Virus record (IMG/VR): IMGVR_UViG_3300032331_001351
Coordinates: 1-57,193 of that record
Length of the DNA stretch: 57,193 nt
From: a virus
Strand: one strand, 5' to 3'
The notes under the pieces were generated by a model. That model was not told the origin of the DNA. It ran no database searches and worked only from the letters and a program-made list of their open reading frames with translations. The translations under genes were made by a program, and so were the position numbers. Shown here piece by piece: positions 17,686 through 25,783 of this stretch (positions are counted from its first letter, which is position 1; each line of letters begins with the position of its first letter).

Positions 17686-18030
17686 TTACCTCAAGTTTTC
17701 AAGTTTGTAAAGGGTCTTCATATGCATTCCTGTGAGATCATCAACGATGTTCTCTAAGGCTGGAACACCCTTAGCGACCTTGTTTCGGTTTTCATTCAGC
17801 CAAATTATATCATCATGAATGAGTTTTGCAATGCTTTTCTCTTGATCTTCAACGCTACCAATGATACCGAACGTGCCTTGATAGGCTTCTATCAAATCAT
17901 CAAGCTGCTCAATCACATCCTCATAATAATGCCCGAGGGCTTTATGTTCAGCGTATGATTTCGTTTTCCAGTGCGCAATATGAGCAGCGTTTCTAGCGTG
18001 GAATAGGCGCTCAATTAGTTCTTCAATCAT
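17686..18030 (-). CDS. Ferritin-like small protein (DUF5856-like)
   Basis: The protein has 114 residues, entirely helical. The pattern FHARNAAHIAHWKTKSYAEHKALGHYYEDVIEQLDDLIEAYQG, with His/Glu/Asp at helix positions, matches the four-helix ferritin/Dps-like phage family DUF5856. A metal site is therefore possible, but the family has no proven role in phage that I know. It sits between the long fibre and the small fibre proteins and overlaps the long-fibre stop at 18030. Confidence 0.65.
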   Translation of the reverse strand: MIEELIERLFHARNAAHIAHWKTKSYAEHKALGHYYEDVIEQLDDLIEAYQGTFGIIGSVEDQEKSIAKLIHDDIIWLNENRNKVAKGVPALENIVDDLTGMHMKTLYKLENLR

Positions 18031-20666
18031 CAGAATGTGCCCCCGTTAATACCACCCCAAGCCGGGGCGCTTGCTCCAGCAGAAGTCAATACCTGCCCGG
18101 CGGTTCCATTAGCGAGGAAAGTCGTCGCGCCCGAACCGCTTTGGTACGGGATTTGGCTAGCTGCACCGCCCGCGAGGTTAGTTGCTGTGGTTGCCGTAGT
18201 TGCTGTGGTTGCCGTAGTTGCACTACCCACCGTAACCGAAGCCGGGTTGGTCCATCCAGGAGCAGACCCGCTTGAAGTCAACAGGTACGTACTTGCGCCA
18301 ATACCTAACTTACTCAGCGCAGTGCCTGAAGCGTAATACGGTAAGTCACCCGCCGTAAAGCTGGTCAAACCTGTTCCGCCAGTAGCCGTGGTCACAGTAT
18401 TTAAAGAAATTACTGTACCAGAGATATTGATTGGCGCAGTCCCACTGTAAACTTGTGAAGTGCTAAATTCAGTAAAAGTTATGGCGGTTGTACCGAAAAC
18501 AATTGTTCCGGTAGTTGTAACTACAAACGCAACACCTTTATTTACAGTACCGTTCTGAGTAAAGAAATAATCATTAAGGCTCAGGTCACCCGTACCCGTG
18601 CCGTAACTATCTGTGTCAGTAGACCGAGTTAAAACTGTACCGCCGGTAGCCCAAGTGTAAACGCCGTTGTATGCTTGGTTGACTTCATCTTTTACCAAAA
18701 TACGGTTCGTATTTGCAAGAGAATAACCGTCAAGCGTAGTTAATGCGACTGAGAGCGTAAGTGTTGCACCGACGCCTAACACGCCGTTGTCGTAAGTTAC
18801 TGTGCCGCCAGTTTGAGCCGCAAGGCTTTGAGTGGTTGCTACTTGAACTGGAGCATGATAAGTCAAGCCGGTAGTAACTAAACCATCTACGTATTGTTTT
18901 GTCGTTAGCTGTAAATCGCTAACGGGGTTTTGCGTCACCGCAACCGAAGTCAAACCACCCAGCGTCAGAGACGATGCGCCCAATGAGATTGCGGTTGTAC
19001 CTACTGTTACCGCGCTGTTTGTTAACGCGCTGTTAGGAATAGCGCTAAAGTTTGTGCCAGTCAAAGTCGGCGTGGTGCTATAGCTCGGGGTTGAACCGCC
19101 GACTAGAACCCCTGTGCCCGCAGCGAGTAATGAAGTCGCACCTGCGCCGGTTTGATAAGGCACAGAACCCGCCGCACCCCCGGCAATGTTTGTAGAAGTA
19201 CCTACGGCGAGGGTGGATTGCGCCACATACTGAGGAGCCGAAGCCCCGGCTGTCAATACGTAGTTAGTTGTACCGTTTGCTAAAAATGTTGTAACGCCTG
19301 AAGCCGTGTTATAGGGTAAAGAACCTGCCGCACCGCCAGCAATATTAGTAGCTGTTGTTGCAGTAGTGGCGGTTGTCGCGGTTGTAGCTGTAGCCGCATT
19401 ACCTCCTATAGACAATGACGTAGCTGTTCCGGTCAAACCCGTTCCCGGACCAGTAAACTGCGTGGTTGCTGTAACCGTCGTGCCGGTAACCGTAGAAGCC
19501 GTAGTAGCGCCGATAGGTGTGCTGTTGATAGTGCTCGTAGCTATCGTTTTACCTGACAGAGAAGACGGGATGTCTTGATTTGTCAAAGCTCGGAAAGTCG
19601 GAGTAGCGTCAATACCGCTAGTAGGACCTGAAAATATTTGATTAGCGGGTTGAGCTAACCATGCGGCAGTCAATACGCCGCTCGCCGTAACAGGTGAGTT
19701 TGAAATAGCAAACTCAGCGCTCGGTAACGCTAATCCGACTGAGGTGACTGTACCTGTGCCGGGTACTGAACCCCAAACGAGGTTAGTACCGTTCCAATAT
19801 AAAATCGTGTTAGCGCTCGTAGGGGCGGGTACAAACCCGGTAGTTCCCGCGCCGGTTTGGTAAAGTACTTGATTAGCTGTGCCGCCGTTGATGTTGTTAG
19901 CTTGACCTACATTGAGCCCACTTTGATTAGACCATGTATACTGGCTCGTACCGCCTGAAAGCAAAACCTGCCCGGCAGTCCCGGCGGGACCAACGTACAA
20001 TCCATCAGCACCAGACCAAATGACAGCCCCCGGCTGCATGACTAAACTGCGAGCCGTGCCGCCGTTGTTCAAGCCGAGAATATTGTCTACTTGATCATCA
20101 GCTGACAGATCAACTGCGGGGTGTTTGTGGTCGCCGCGAGACAGCGTGTTTGCGACCCCCGCCGAGCCGCTTTGAAAACCCGCCTGTGGCAAGGCAGAGC
20201 TGAAGTTAGCCGTCAGGGTGACGTTACCGCTCAAAGCCCCGCCGCCGGTCAAGCCGTTACCCGCGATTACTTGCGTGCTCGTAGGAACGTAACCGGAAAT
20301 AGTTGCCGGGATAGTAGTAGCTGCGGTCACGCGTCCGGTACTGTCAACGGTAAACACCGGAATATTTGTAGCGTTACCGTACACACCAGCCGTAACACCG
20401 GTGTCTGAGAGCAGCGTGCCGTTGATACCTTTAGAGGCAACGCTTAGGGTCACATTACCCGTCAGCTGACCGCCCCCGGTCATACCCGTACCGGCAATTA
20501 CTTGCGTGCTGGTTGGCACGCCCGCTACGCTCAGCAGGTCACCCACGCGGATTTGATAATTATTGCCTTGATAGACAATCATCATCAAACTGTTTTCGCT
20601 AGCGACCGGCGCTACGGGCAGCTGCGTGATTCGCGTTGGTATTAGATTACTTGGGACGTTAGACAT
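18030..20666 (-). CDS. Long tail fibre with internal repeats
   Basis: This 878-residue protein has at least two copies of an STQVIAG.G.TGGG.L.GNVTL unit in the first 150 residues, low-complexity TATTATTATTATN linkers (about 430 and 840) and repeated NLAGGAAGS.PYQTG.G.T.LA-type units (about 450-560 and 850). A middle domain near residue 610 (QYVDGLVTTGLTYHAPVQVAT) is common in phage fibres. It ends GGINGGTF, like the fibre 7256-8455. The protein would be a trimeric beta fibre. The repeats are visible at DNA level (for example alternating gttgccgtagttgctgtggt at 18180-18220). Confidence 0.8.
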   Translation of the reverse strand: MSNVPSNLIPTRITQLPVAPVASENSLMMIVYQGNNYQIRVGDLLSVAGVPTSTQVIAGTGMTGGGQLTGNVTLSVASKGINGTLLSDTGVTAGVYGNATNIPVFTVDSTGRVTAATTIPATISGYVPTSTQVIAGNGLTGGGALSGNVTLTANFSSALPQAGFQSGSAGVANTLSRGDHKHPAVDLSADDQVDNILGLNNGGTARSLVMQPGAVIWSGADGLYVGPAGTAGQVLLSGGTSQYTWSNQSGLNVGQANNINGGTANQVLYQTGAGTTGFVPAPTSANTILYWNGTNLVWGSVPGTGTVTSVGLALPSAEFAISNSPVTASGVLTAAWLAQPANQIFSGPTSGIDATPTFRALTNQDIPSSLSGKTIATSTINSTPIGATTASTVTGTTVTATTQFTGPGTGLTGTATSLSIGGNAATATTATTATTATTATNIAGGAAGSLPYNTASGVTTFLANGTTNYVLTAGASAPQYVAQSTLAVGTSTNIAGGAAGSVPYQTGAGATSLLAAGTGVLVGGSTPSYSTTPTLTGTNFSAIPNSALTNSAVTVGTTAISLGASSLTLGGLTSVAVTQNPVSDLQLTTKQYVDGLVTTGLTYHAPVQVATTQSLAAQTGGTVTYDNGVLGVGATLTLSVALTTLDGYSLANTNRILVKDEVNQAYNGVYTWATGGTVLTRSTDTDSYGTGTGDLSLNDYFFTQNGTVNKGVAFVVTTTGTIVFGTTAITFTEFSTSQVYSGTAPINISGTVISLNTVTTATGGTGLTSFTAGDLPYYASGTALSKLGIGASTYLLTSSGSAPGWTNPASVTVGSATTATTATTATTATNLAGGAASQIPYQSGSGATTFLANGTAGQVLTSAGASAPAWGGINGGTF

Positions 20667-20969
20667 TTAGAACTCCAGGTAGCCGTTGCCGTCTTCAGTG
20701 GTGAAGAACTCGTCACCGGCTTCTTGAATTACACCAGCCGGGTGAGTGTTGATCGGTGTGTCCGGGCGGTTGAAAGGAAGGACAATCTGGTCAGGACGAC
20801 GAGGCGCGAGACGGTACGGGTCGTACTCGTCGCGGTCTTCTTCACAAACCATCAAGCCGGGGTAATTTGGGTCGGGAGACAAATCAGAGAGCAACATCTT
20901 ACGCGAGCAACGACCGCAAATGGCGATGCCATAAGTCGGTTGGCCACTCGGGTCAAGAAACACGCTCAT
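20667..20969 (-). CDS. Small zinc-ribbon-like protein in the virion operon
   Basis: The protein has 100 residues. A CGRC knuckle near residue 18 and a MVCEED Cys near residue 41 suggest a partial zinc-binding site. The rest is Pro/Asp-rich and acidic. It overlaps the start of the upstream connector by a few bases (20966-20969) and is one base from the fibre. Small head-completion proteins in related phages look like this. Role not known. Confidence 0.65.
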   Translation of the reverse strand: MSVFLDPSGQPTYGIAICGRCSRKMLLSDLSPDPNYPGLMVCEEDRDEYDPYRLAPRRPDQIVLPFNRPDTPINTHPAGVIQEAGDEFFTTEDGNGYLEF

Positions 20970-21955
20970 TTAGTGTAAACTCCGATACCGGGGTTAATCT
21001 GAATTGGTGAGCCGTCATTGTCACCGTCCCAAGCACGTTGCAAGCTCATAGCGGCTTTCTGCTCGAGAACTGCCATAATTTGCGGGTCAACTTGTGGGGT
21101 TTCAGCAGCAACCTCAGCTGACAAGCCGTCAATAATCGCGTTAAGCCACCGCTGAGGCACTTCTACGTCTTGTTGTAGGTTTGCTGTGTCCATTATCTGA
21201 CGATGCCGCCAGAGGACTAACTGAGCCTGTTCAGCCGCTACGAAGGGCGCTGGCCACAGGTTTACCACAGGGCGCGGCAAATCGCGCTGAAAGTAGTAAT
21301 TGCTAGGACGCCCAGGAAACACTTTATTGCTCTGGTTGACGTAACTGTCGCGGTTCAACTGCCCGAGCGGAATCTCTTGAGGCATGTTGCCGAGGCTTAC
21401 CGTTGTGTATCTGAAAACAGCGTTAGGGTCTTGCGTATAAATACGGAAGTACGGATACGCGAGAGCGCCAGAAATGTCAGTCCAGGTGATTTCACCTGCA
21501 ACTGCGACATCATCAAAGCTACCCACAGTAACCCAGACTGTGCCGTTAGTGCTCACTTGAAAGTAAAGCGGAGTAGACGCGCCGGACCACTCGATGCCAA
21601 CCGTATCAACTACGGTCTGAGTAGTGAAGTTGACTTGATATAAATTACCCGCTGTCGTATTCACGCCGGTGACCGGTTGAATAGTGCGGTAATTCAAATT
21701 GAGGACTTCTACCGTGCCGTTGGGCAGGGTAACGATAGGCTGGTTCTCATACATAGGTAGAACCATTTTCTCAATACACCAGCTCGGTGTTTTGATGCTA
21801 GCCAGCTCTGACAAAAACAAATAAAGGGATTCTAGGGCATAAACCTGCATCTCGGCTGTGATAGCCTGAGCGGGCAGACGGCAACGCCTGAAGGCGTGGT
21901 CTACCACCTTCAGCGCGTTAAACGTCGTTGTACTCACCGTGCCTGAATATGCCAT
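20966..21955 (-). CDS. Head-tail connector protein with inserted beta domain
   Basis: The protein has 329 residues. N-terminal helices (NALKVVDHAFRRCRLPAQAITAEMQVYALESLYLFLSEL) and C-terminal segments (LPRPVVNLWPAP, QLVLWRHRQIMD, QRWLNAIIDGLSAEVA) match podovirus connector proteins of the P22 gp4 type. The centre (about residues 85-185) is an extra beta-sandwich, possibly carbohydrate-binding, with DTVGIEWSGAST and YPYFRIYTQDPNA strands. A leftward promoter (22013-22040) lies directly upstream. It differs from the shorter connector at 8455-9087. Confidence 0.75.
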   Translation of the reverse strand: MAYSGTVSTTTFNALKVVDHAFRRCRLPAQAITAEMQVYALESLYLFLSELASIKTPSWCIEKMVLPMYENQPIVTLPNGTVEVLNLNYRTIQPVTGVNTTAGNLYQVNFTTQTVVDTVGIEWSGASTPLYFQVSTNGTVWVTVGSFDDVAVAGEITWTDISGALAYPYFRIYTQDPNAVFRYTTVSLGNMPQEIPLGQLNRDSYVNQSNKVFPGRPSNYYFQRDLPRPVVNLWPAPFVAAEQAQLVLWRHRQIMDTANLQQDVEVPQRWLNAIIDGLSAEVAAETPQVDPQIMAVLEQKAAMSLQRAWDGDNDGSPIQINPGIGVYTK

Positions 21956-22012
21956 GCTAACCCCGTGTTGTAGTCAGATGGCAGCTGTCCTAGCACGCCC
22001 TATATTGACAAA

Positions 22013-22040
22013 ATTATAATTCAACCCTGCTAAAAAGCAA
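22013..22040 (-). promoter_or_regulatory. Leftward phage promoter
   Basis: On the minus strand TTGCTT (22040-22035) followed by a TTTAGC tract is 16 bp from TATAAT (22018-22013). It would drive the connector 20966-21955, the zinc-ribbon protein and the long-fibre operon. The gap 21956-22046 holds no gene. Confidence 0.65.
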
Positions 22041-22046
22041 AGGGAA

Positions 22047-22541
22047 TTAGCAATTACTCTTACCCATTTTGCCGCCCTTGCTCATCATCTTACCGCCTTT
22101 GCTCATCATCATTTTCTCGCCGGGCAAATTAGGCGCGGTGTTCATGCGGGTTTCACCGGGGTTTTTATTGGCAATAACCCCCAACGCGCCTCGGTTCTTC
22201 AACATACCTTGCGGAGCTGATGGGGCTTTCACAGTTTCACTCATCATGACTTCTTTACGCTGCATGCGGGGGGTCTCCATGGATTCATGCTTTTCCATAG
22301 CGCGACGGCTAGGATAGTTTTCTCCGGTGGCTTTCTCCATCACTTTACCGCCTTTAGCCATAGGGGTCATTTTCTGACCGACTAAGGTTTTTTGAACGGC
22401 GTTAGACTTAGCCATCTGAACGCTTTGACCCGCTTTAGCGGAACCACCCATAGCATAACCTTTAGCCATACCGCCTCCGCAGTAGCCTACAGCTTTACCT
22501 GCCGATGAGAAATTAAAATCTTTAACTTTTCCGACTGTCAT
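22047..22541 (-). CDS. Basic Met/Lys/Gly-rich virion protein
   Basis: The ATG at 22541 is preceded by AAGGGG (7 nt spacing) and gives 164 residues. An upstream in-frame ATG at 22586 overlaps the preceding gene and lacks a ribosome site. The protein is very basic and rich in Met, Lys and Gly with repeated MAKGYAMGGSA, MAKGGKV and MSKGGKMMSKGGKM motifs. These resemble the GG peptide of other virion proteins here. A DNA-contacting internal head peptide is plausible, but no family is recognised. Confidence 0.7.
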   Translation of the reverse strand: MTVGKVKDFNFSSAGKAVGYCGGGMAKGYAMGGSAKAGQSVQMAKSNAVQKTLVGQKMTPMAKGGKVMEKATGENYPSRRAMEKHESMETPRMQRKEVMMSETVKAPSAPQGMLKNRGALGVIANKNPGETRMNTAPNLPGEKMMMSKGGKMMSKGGKMGKSNC

Positions 22542-22551
22542 GTTTATCCCC

Positions 22552-22965
22552 TTAGTTGGTACTAGCGTAGGTTTTAAGGCACTCAAGCACGATAGTGTAC
22601 ATATCGCCCGCTGAAGTATCTACTGTTGTGAACAACAAATTGCCATTACTACCTGCGCCCGCGTTATTTGGGATACCGCCAAACGATTCAAAACTCATGT
22701 TGTAAGTGGTGTTTTGCGGAATCATCCAAGCAAACTGGTCAGTTGTTGCATCCCAAAGGATACGAACTTCCATACCATGAGTGTTAGCCCAAATACGATT
22801 AATTTTGACGCCGTTGCAAGCCAAATTAAAAGAATTACGAGCAAGCGTTGTTACGTCAATTTTGGTAACAGCGGTTTCACCCGTGCCGTCAGAAATGTTT
22901 GTAAACTTGGCAATGAACAAGCGCTCACCGTCAAGAATTGTTTGCGAGGTTACTGCATCTGCCAT
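22552..22965 (-). CDS. Beta-rich virion protein, probable decoration or head-fibre component
   Basis: The protein has 137 residues with alternating strands (RLFIAKFTNISDGTGETAVTKIDVTTL, VEIRILW-like MEVRILWDATTDQFAW) and one Cys. The N-terminus MADAVTSQTILDG suits a virion protein. It lies directly downstream of a strong terminator (22995-23010), so it is transcribed by read-through or from a weaker signal. No family assigned. Confidence 0.65.
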   Translation of the reverse strand: MADAVTSQTILDGERLFIAKFTNISDGTGETAVTKIDVTTLARNSFNLACNGVKINRIWANTHGMEVRILWDATTDQFAWMIPQNTTYNMSFESFGGIPNNAGAGSNGNLLFTTVDTSAGDMYTIVLECLKTYASTN

Positions 22966-22994
22966 GTTTATCTCCTAAGCGTTAAGTTAAAAAC

Positions 22995-23010
22995 CGGGGG
23001 CGAACCCCCG
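22995..23010 (-). terminator. Rho-independent terminator (leftward)
   Basis: On the minus strand CGGGGG-TTCG-CCCCCG is followed by GTTTTTAAC. The 6-bp GC stem with a UUCG loop and a U-run is a textbook terminator. It follows the small virion gene 23018-23506. Confidence 0.85.
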
Positions 23011-23017
23011 ATGAATA

Positions 23018-23506
23018 TTAAGACGCTTGGGTAAACGTAACGCCAGCTGCAACTGCGCAGAAAGCATAAGCAAACCAAGAAGTTCCATCGCTAATCATAA
23101 AGACGCGGTCGCCTGCAACAGATTGAGCATCCACAAAAGAGATAGTGTCATCTGCTGTACCAGTATCACCAGCCGCGCCAGAAGCGGGATACGCCTGACC
23201 TTTGATGATGTTTGCGCTTGCGCTCGTTACCACTGTGTAGCTAGCGCCAGAGGGCGCGGCTCCCACGATGAATGTGTAATTTACACCAGCCGCAGGTAGA
23301 GGCAAAGTGGTTACAAATTCAGTAGCTGAACTCAAGAAAAATGTTGTGCCTGACTGAGCGGCTGTCAAAGTTGAAGCTGCTGTCAGAGTTGTTACAGACG
23401 CTAAGCCTGTGATTGAACCGGTTACGTTGCCAGTTACGTTACCAGTCAAATTGCCAATAAAGCCATTAGTTGACGTTACTGGTCCGGAAAAGGTAGTTGA
23501 AGCCAT
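23018..23506 (-). CDS. Decoration or head-fibre protein
   Basis: This 162-residue protein starts with a repeat-like FSGPVTSTNGFIGNLTGNVTGNVTGSITG linker, as in head fibres. A compact beta domain follows (LPLPAAGVNYTFIVGAAPSGASYTVVTSA, GDRVFMISDGTSWFAYAF). Terminators flank it on both sides (22995-23010 and 23603-23620), so it sits in a short transcript behind the capsid gene. Abundance in virions is likely. Family not certain. Confidence 0.7.
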   Translation of the reverse strand: MASTTFSGPVTSTNGFIGNLTGNVTGNVTGSITGLASVTTLTAASTLTAAQSGTTFFLSSATEFVTTLPLPAAGVNYTFIVGAAPSGASYTVVTSASANIIKGQAYPASGAAGDTGTADDTISFVDAQSVAGDRVFMISDGTSWFAYAFCAVAAGVTFTQAS

Positions 23507-23602
23507 TTTAAATTCCTCTCATGCGAGTTGGTGGGTATCTGTCTGCATGACGTCAGCCGGGGCTGTCAGATACACCGGAAAATCCCGGAAAAAGCAAAAA
23601 GA

Positions 23603-23620
23603 GGGGGACCGAAGCCCCCC
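23603..23620 (-). terminator. Rho-independent terminator behind the major capsid gene (leftward)
   Basis: On the minus strand GGGGGGC-TTCG-GTCCCCC is followed by TCTTTTTGC. The stem has 7 pairs, including one G-U, with a UUCG loop. It lies 8 bases behind the stop of the major capsid gene. Confidence 0.9.
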
Positions 23621-23627
23621 GCCTTTA

Positions 23628-24542
23628 TTAAACGCCAGCTGTACCGTAAACACCACGTGGGTCAGTCCAACCCACTGTGTAACGCTCAGTAGCCTTGTAG
23701 CGCATTGAGTCGGTCTCGAAGTCACCTTCCATAGACTTCTCCAAGCCACGACGCATCAACAACTTCAAGCCTTCAGGCGCGTCGGTCTGCACCCACCATG
23801 CGGTAGATGAAGTGATACGCGACAAGTTAGCTTGACCTTCAGCCAGCAAGCCCATGGACTTAACTGGGTTGATGTCGTTGTCGGCTGTGCCGGTACGCAA
23901 CACGCTCTTCAACAGGACTTCTGCTTGGAACACGTTAGAAGGACCGGAAACGATCTTCTTAGGTGTCAAACGGATACGCTTACCGTTGTTGTCAACGGCG
24001 TTGCGGATCTGAATAAGCATCTGCTCAAGTGAGGTTTGTGACAAGTTAGCGGGTGTGCTCAGCTGGTTGCTGAACGTACCGTTAACGATGGGGTGCGAAG
24101 TGCTGACCAAAGACACGCCATCACCGCCAACATACGCGCTGTTGAAAGCACGATTAAGAATGTTAGCCGAGAGGGTCTCTTTCGTTTCAATCAAAGACTG
24201 TGCCAAGTGTTTGGCATAGGTTTGACCGATACGGATGTGGTCGCCGTCTTCTACGAGAACTTTGGTCAAGCTGAATGCCAAACCATAGACTTTGTAGAGG
24301 TAACGCTGCAAGAACAACACGCCGCCAGATTGGTAAGTAACAGCCATACCGTCGGGCAGTTCAGGCGCAGCGCCAAAACCATAAAGAACGGGTTCTTCGT
24401 GGTAGTTGCGTGGGATGCCTTTTTGCTCGCGGAAGACCATCTTCCACTCGTCAGCTCGTTGGTCATAAACACCATCGAACACTTCGTTGAGGATAGGCTC
24501 AACAACGGATCTAAAGTCCGTACTACGCATTGGGGTAGCCAT
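23628..24542 (-). CDS. Major capsid protein (Mu gpT/HK97-fold type)
   Basis: The protein has 304 residues. An N-arm (MRSTDFRSVVEPILNEVFDGVYDQ) precedes the body, where GLAFSLTKVLVEDGD.IRI.Q..AKHLAQSL..TKETLSANILN and FNSAYVGGDGVSLVSTSHP fit the Mu-like head subunit group. In this group the sequence ...H...G....N...TPA...L leads into the A-domain. Upstream are scaffold and decoration genes, downstream a terminator, which is the classic order. The unit from the promoter at 25741-25769 to the terminator would give strong separate expression. Confidence 0.9.
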   Translation of the reverse strand: MATPMRSTDFRSVVEPILNEVFDGVYDQRADEWKMVFREQKGIPRNYHEEPVLYGFGAAPELPDGMAVTYQSGGVLFLQRYLYKVYGLAFSLTKVLVEDGDHIRIGQTYAKHLAQSLIETKETLSANILNRAFNSAYVGGDGVSLVSTSHPIVNGTFSNQLSTPANLSQTSLEQMLIQIRNAVDNNGKRIRLTPKKIVSGPSNVFQAEVLLKSVLRTGTADNDINPVKSMGLLAEGQANLSRITSSTAWWVQTDAPEGLKLLMRRGLEKSMEGDFETDSMRYKATERYTVGWTDPRGVYGTAGV

Positions 24543-24555
24543 GTTTTAGCCCTCC

Positions 24556-25149
24556 TTAGATTGAGTTCACTGCGGCTTTGTAGTGGTGTTCGTTAATGCG
24601 AACAGTCACAACGGCATACGCGTCAGTGAGGGAATCGTTGATCTCATATCCTAAACCGGTGATCTGGAATTGACCAGAAGTGGCTTGGATGGCGGTTAGG
24701 TAAGTGTTTGACAAACCCGTTGATGTTGAGCCGCCGGGAGAGGCGACTGTCCAATCACACTCTTCGCCGACAGCCGTTTGAATGGTTGTGCCAGCAGAAG
24801 GGTTGTTGTATTGAACATCAAACAGCGTTTCAGGATCGTCATATACCCATGCTGTAATCTCAGTACCAGTCGTGCCAGATGGCCAGAAAGGAGAGATTGT
24901 AGGCTTGCCGGTGGCGTCTAAATATTGAACACCAGCAAAGATGCCCAACAGGGAGATACCATCAACAGTGCCTGAACGAGTACCGTCAGACGTGCCGAGT
25001 TGAATTACACCAGCGTCAGTCAGTTTAACGGGGTCACCGCTAAAAATGTTAGCCGCATAGGTGCTCGCGATTACATAGGCTTTTGGGCGCATCTGACCAC
25101 TGTTGTGGAAAGAAGCACGAAAGCCAAATGGTGCACTTATCGAAGACAT
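24556..25149 (-). CDS. Capsid decoration/head protein
   Basis: The protein has 197 residues and is predicted to be beta-rich. It starts MSSISAPFGFRASFHNSGQMRP, a common opening of proteins encoded just before Mu-like capsid genes. A TVDGISLLGIFAGVQYLDATGKPT block and a conserved C-terminal ...VRINEHHYKAA follow. It lies 13 bases upstream of the capsid gene. It probably decorates or stabilises the capsid. No catalytic motif. Confidence 0.75.
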   Translation of the reverse strand: MSSISAPFGFRASFHNSGQMRPKAYVIASTYAANIFSGDPVKLTDAGVIQLGTSDGTRSGTVDGISLLGIFAGVQYLDATGKPTISPFWPSGTTGTEITAWVYDDPETLFDVQYNNPSAGTTIQTAVGEECDWTVASPGGSTSTGLSNTYLTAIQATSGQFQITGLGYEINDSLTDAYAVVTVRINEHHYKAAVNSI

Positions 25150-25179
25150 AGTTGCTCCTAAATGGATTAAAAGGTTGCG

Positions 25180-25710
25180 TCAGGAAAGATCAAAACGAGC
25201 TTCCCGGTGTTGTCCTATTTCCATATTACCGTCTCCCATGGTCAGTCGCGACTTAGATGAACGCGCTTGCTCCTCGAGGAAATCAGCCGTATCGGTGAGT
25301 TTTTCCTCTTCACGAAGCGGGGCATCATGATGAGCCTCCTTCATGTATTTCTCATAAAGAGAAATAGGTAGCTTAAAAGCCAACATCTCATTCACCCCAA
25401 TGAGCCCTGCCCAATCACCCGTTTTAAGGGTTGCGTATTCCCAGCCAGGAACATCTTCTGACTTTACTGGTTCGTAGCCCAGTCGTATCCGCATTTGGAT
25501 AGAGTCACGAGGGTTAGTCGTGGTCAGCCAGCAACAATGCCAGCCGGGAAGTTTCGGTAAGTCCGGTAAAGAGGACTGAAAAAACTGCTGACGGAACATT
25601 TCAACCCGCTCGTCTTCGGTAACCTCTCGGTTTTGAGTGACTGCGCGATCTACCATCGCACGACTTTCACGACCTTCTCCTGCGGATTTCTTTAAGCGTT
25701 CGTCTGTCAT
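25180..25710 (-). CDS. Conserved head-region protein, function unknown
   Basis: The protein has 176 residues. The N-terminal half is charged and helical; the centre has LPGWHCCWLTTTNPRDSIQMRIRLGYEPVKSEDVPGWEYATLKTG. The Cys pair and Trp residues are of unknown meaning. It is the first gene after the promoter at 25741-25769 and has a GGAG site near the ATG. It sits between scaffold and decoration gene, a place held by short conserved proteins of unknown role in podovirus genomes. Confidence 0.75.
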   Translation of the reverse strand: MTDERLKKSAGEGRESRAMVDRAVTQNREVTEDERVEMFRQQFFQSSLPDLPKLPGWHCCWLTTTNPRDSIQMRIRLGYEPVKSEDVPGWEYATLKTGDWAGLIGVNEMLAFKLPISLYEKYMKEAHHDAPLREEEKLTDTADFLEEQARSSKSRLTMGDGNMEIGQHREARFDLS

Positions 25711-25740
25711 AATACTCGCTCCTTTCAGCGATTGAAACCA

Positions 25741-25769
25741 ATTATAGGTTAAGAAAAATAAAAAGGCAA
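25741..25769 (-). promoter_or_regulatory. Leftward phage promoter of the capsid unit
   Basis: On the minus strand TTGCCT (25769-25764), immediately followed by TTTTATTTTT, is 17 bp from TATAAT (25746-25741). It would drive 25180-25710, the decoration gene and the major capsid gene, and transcription would stop at 23603-23620. Confidence 0.85.
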
Positions 25770-25783
25770 CTCATTCAAGTTAT

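Noticed and set aside
18037-20408. Rightward frames antisense to the long fibre
   Set aside because: They arise from the repetitive, stop-poor reverse strand of fibre repeats and lack starts with ribosome sites.
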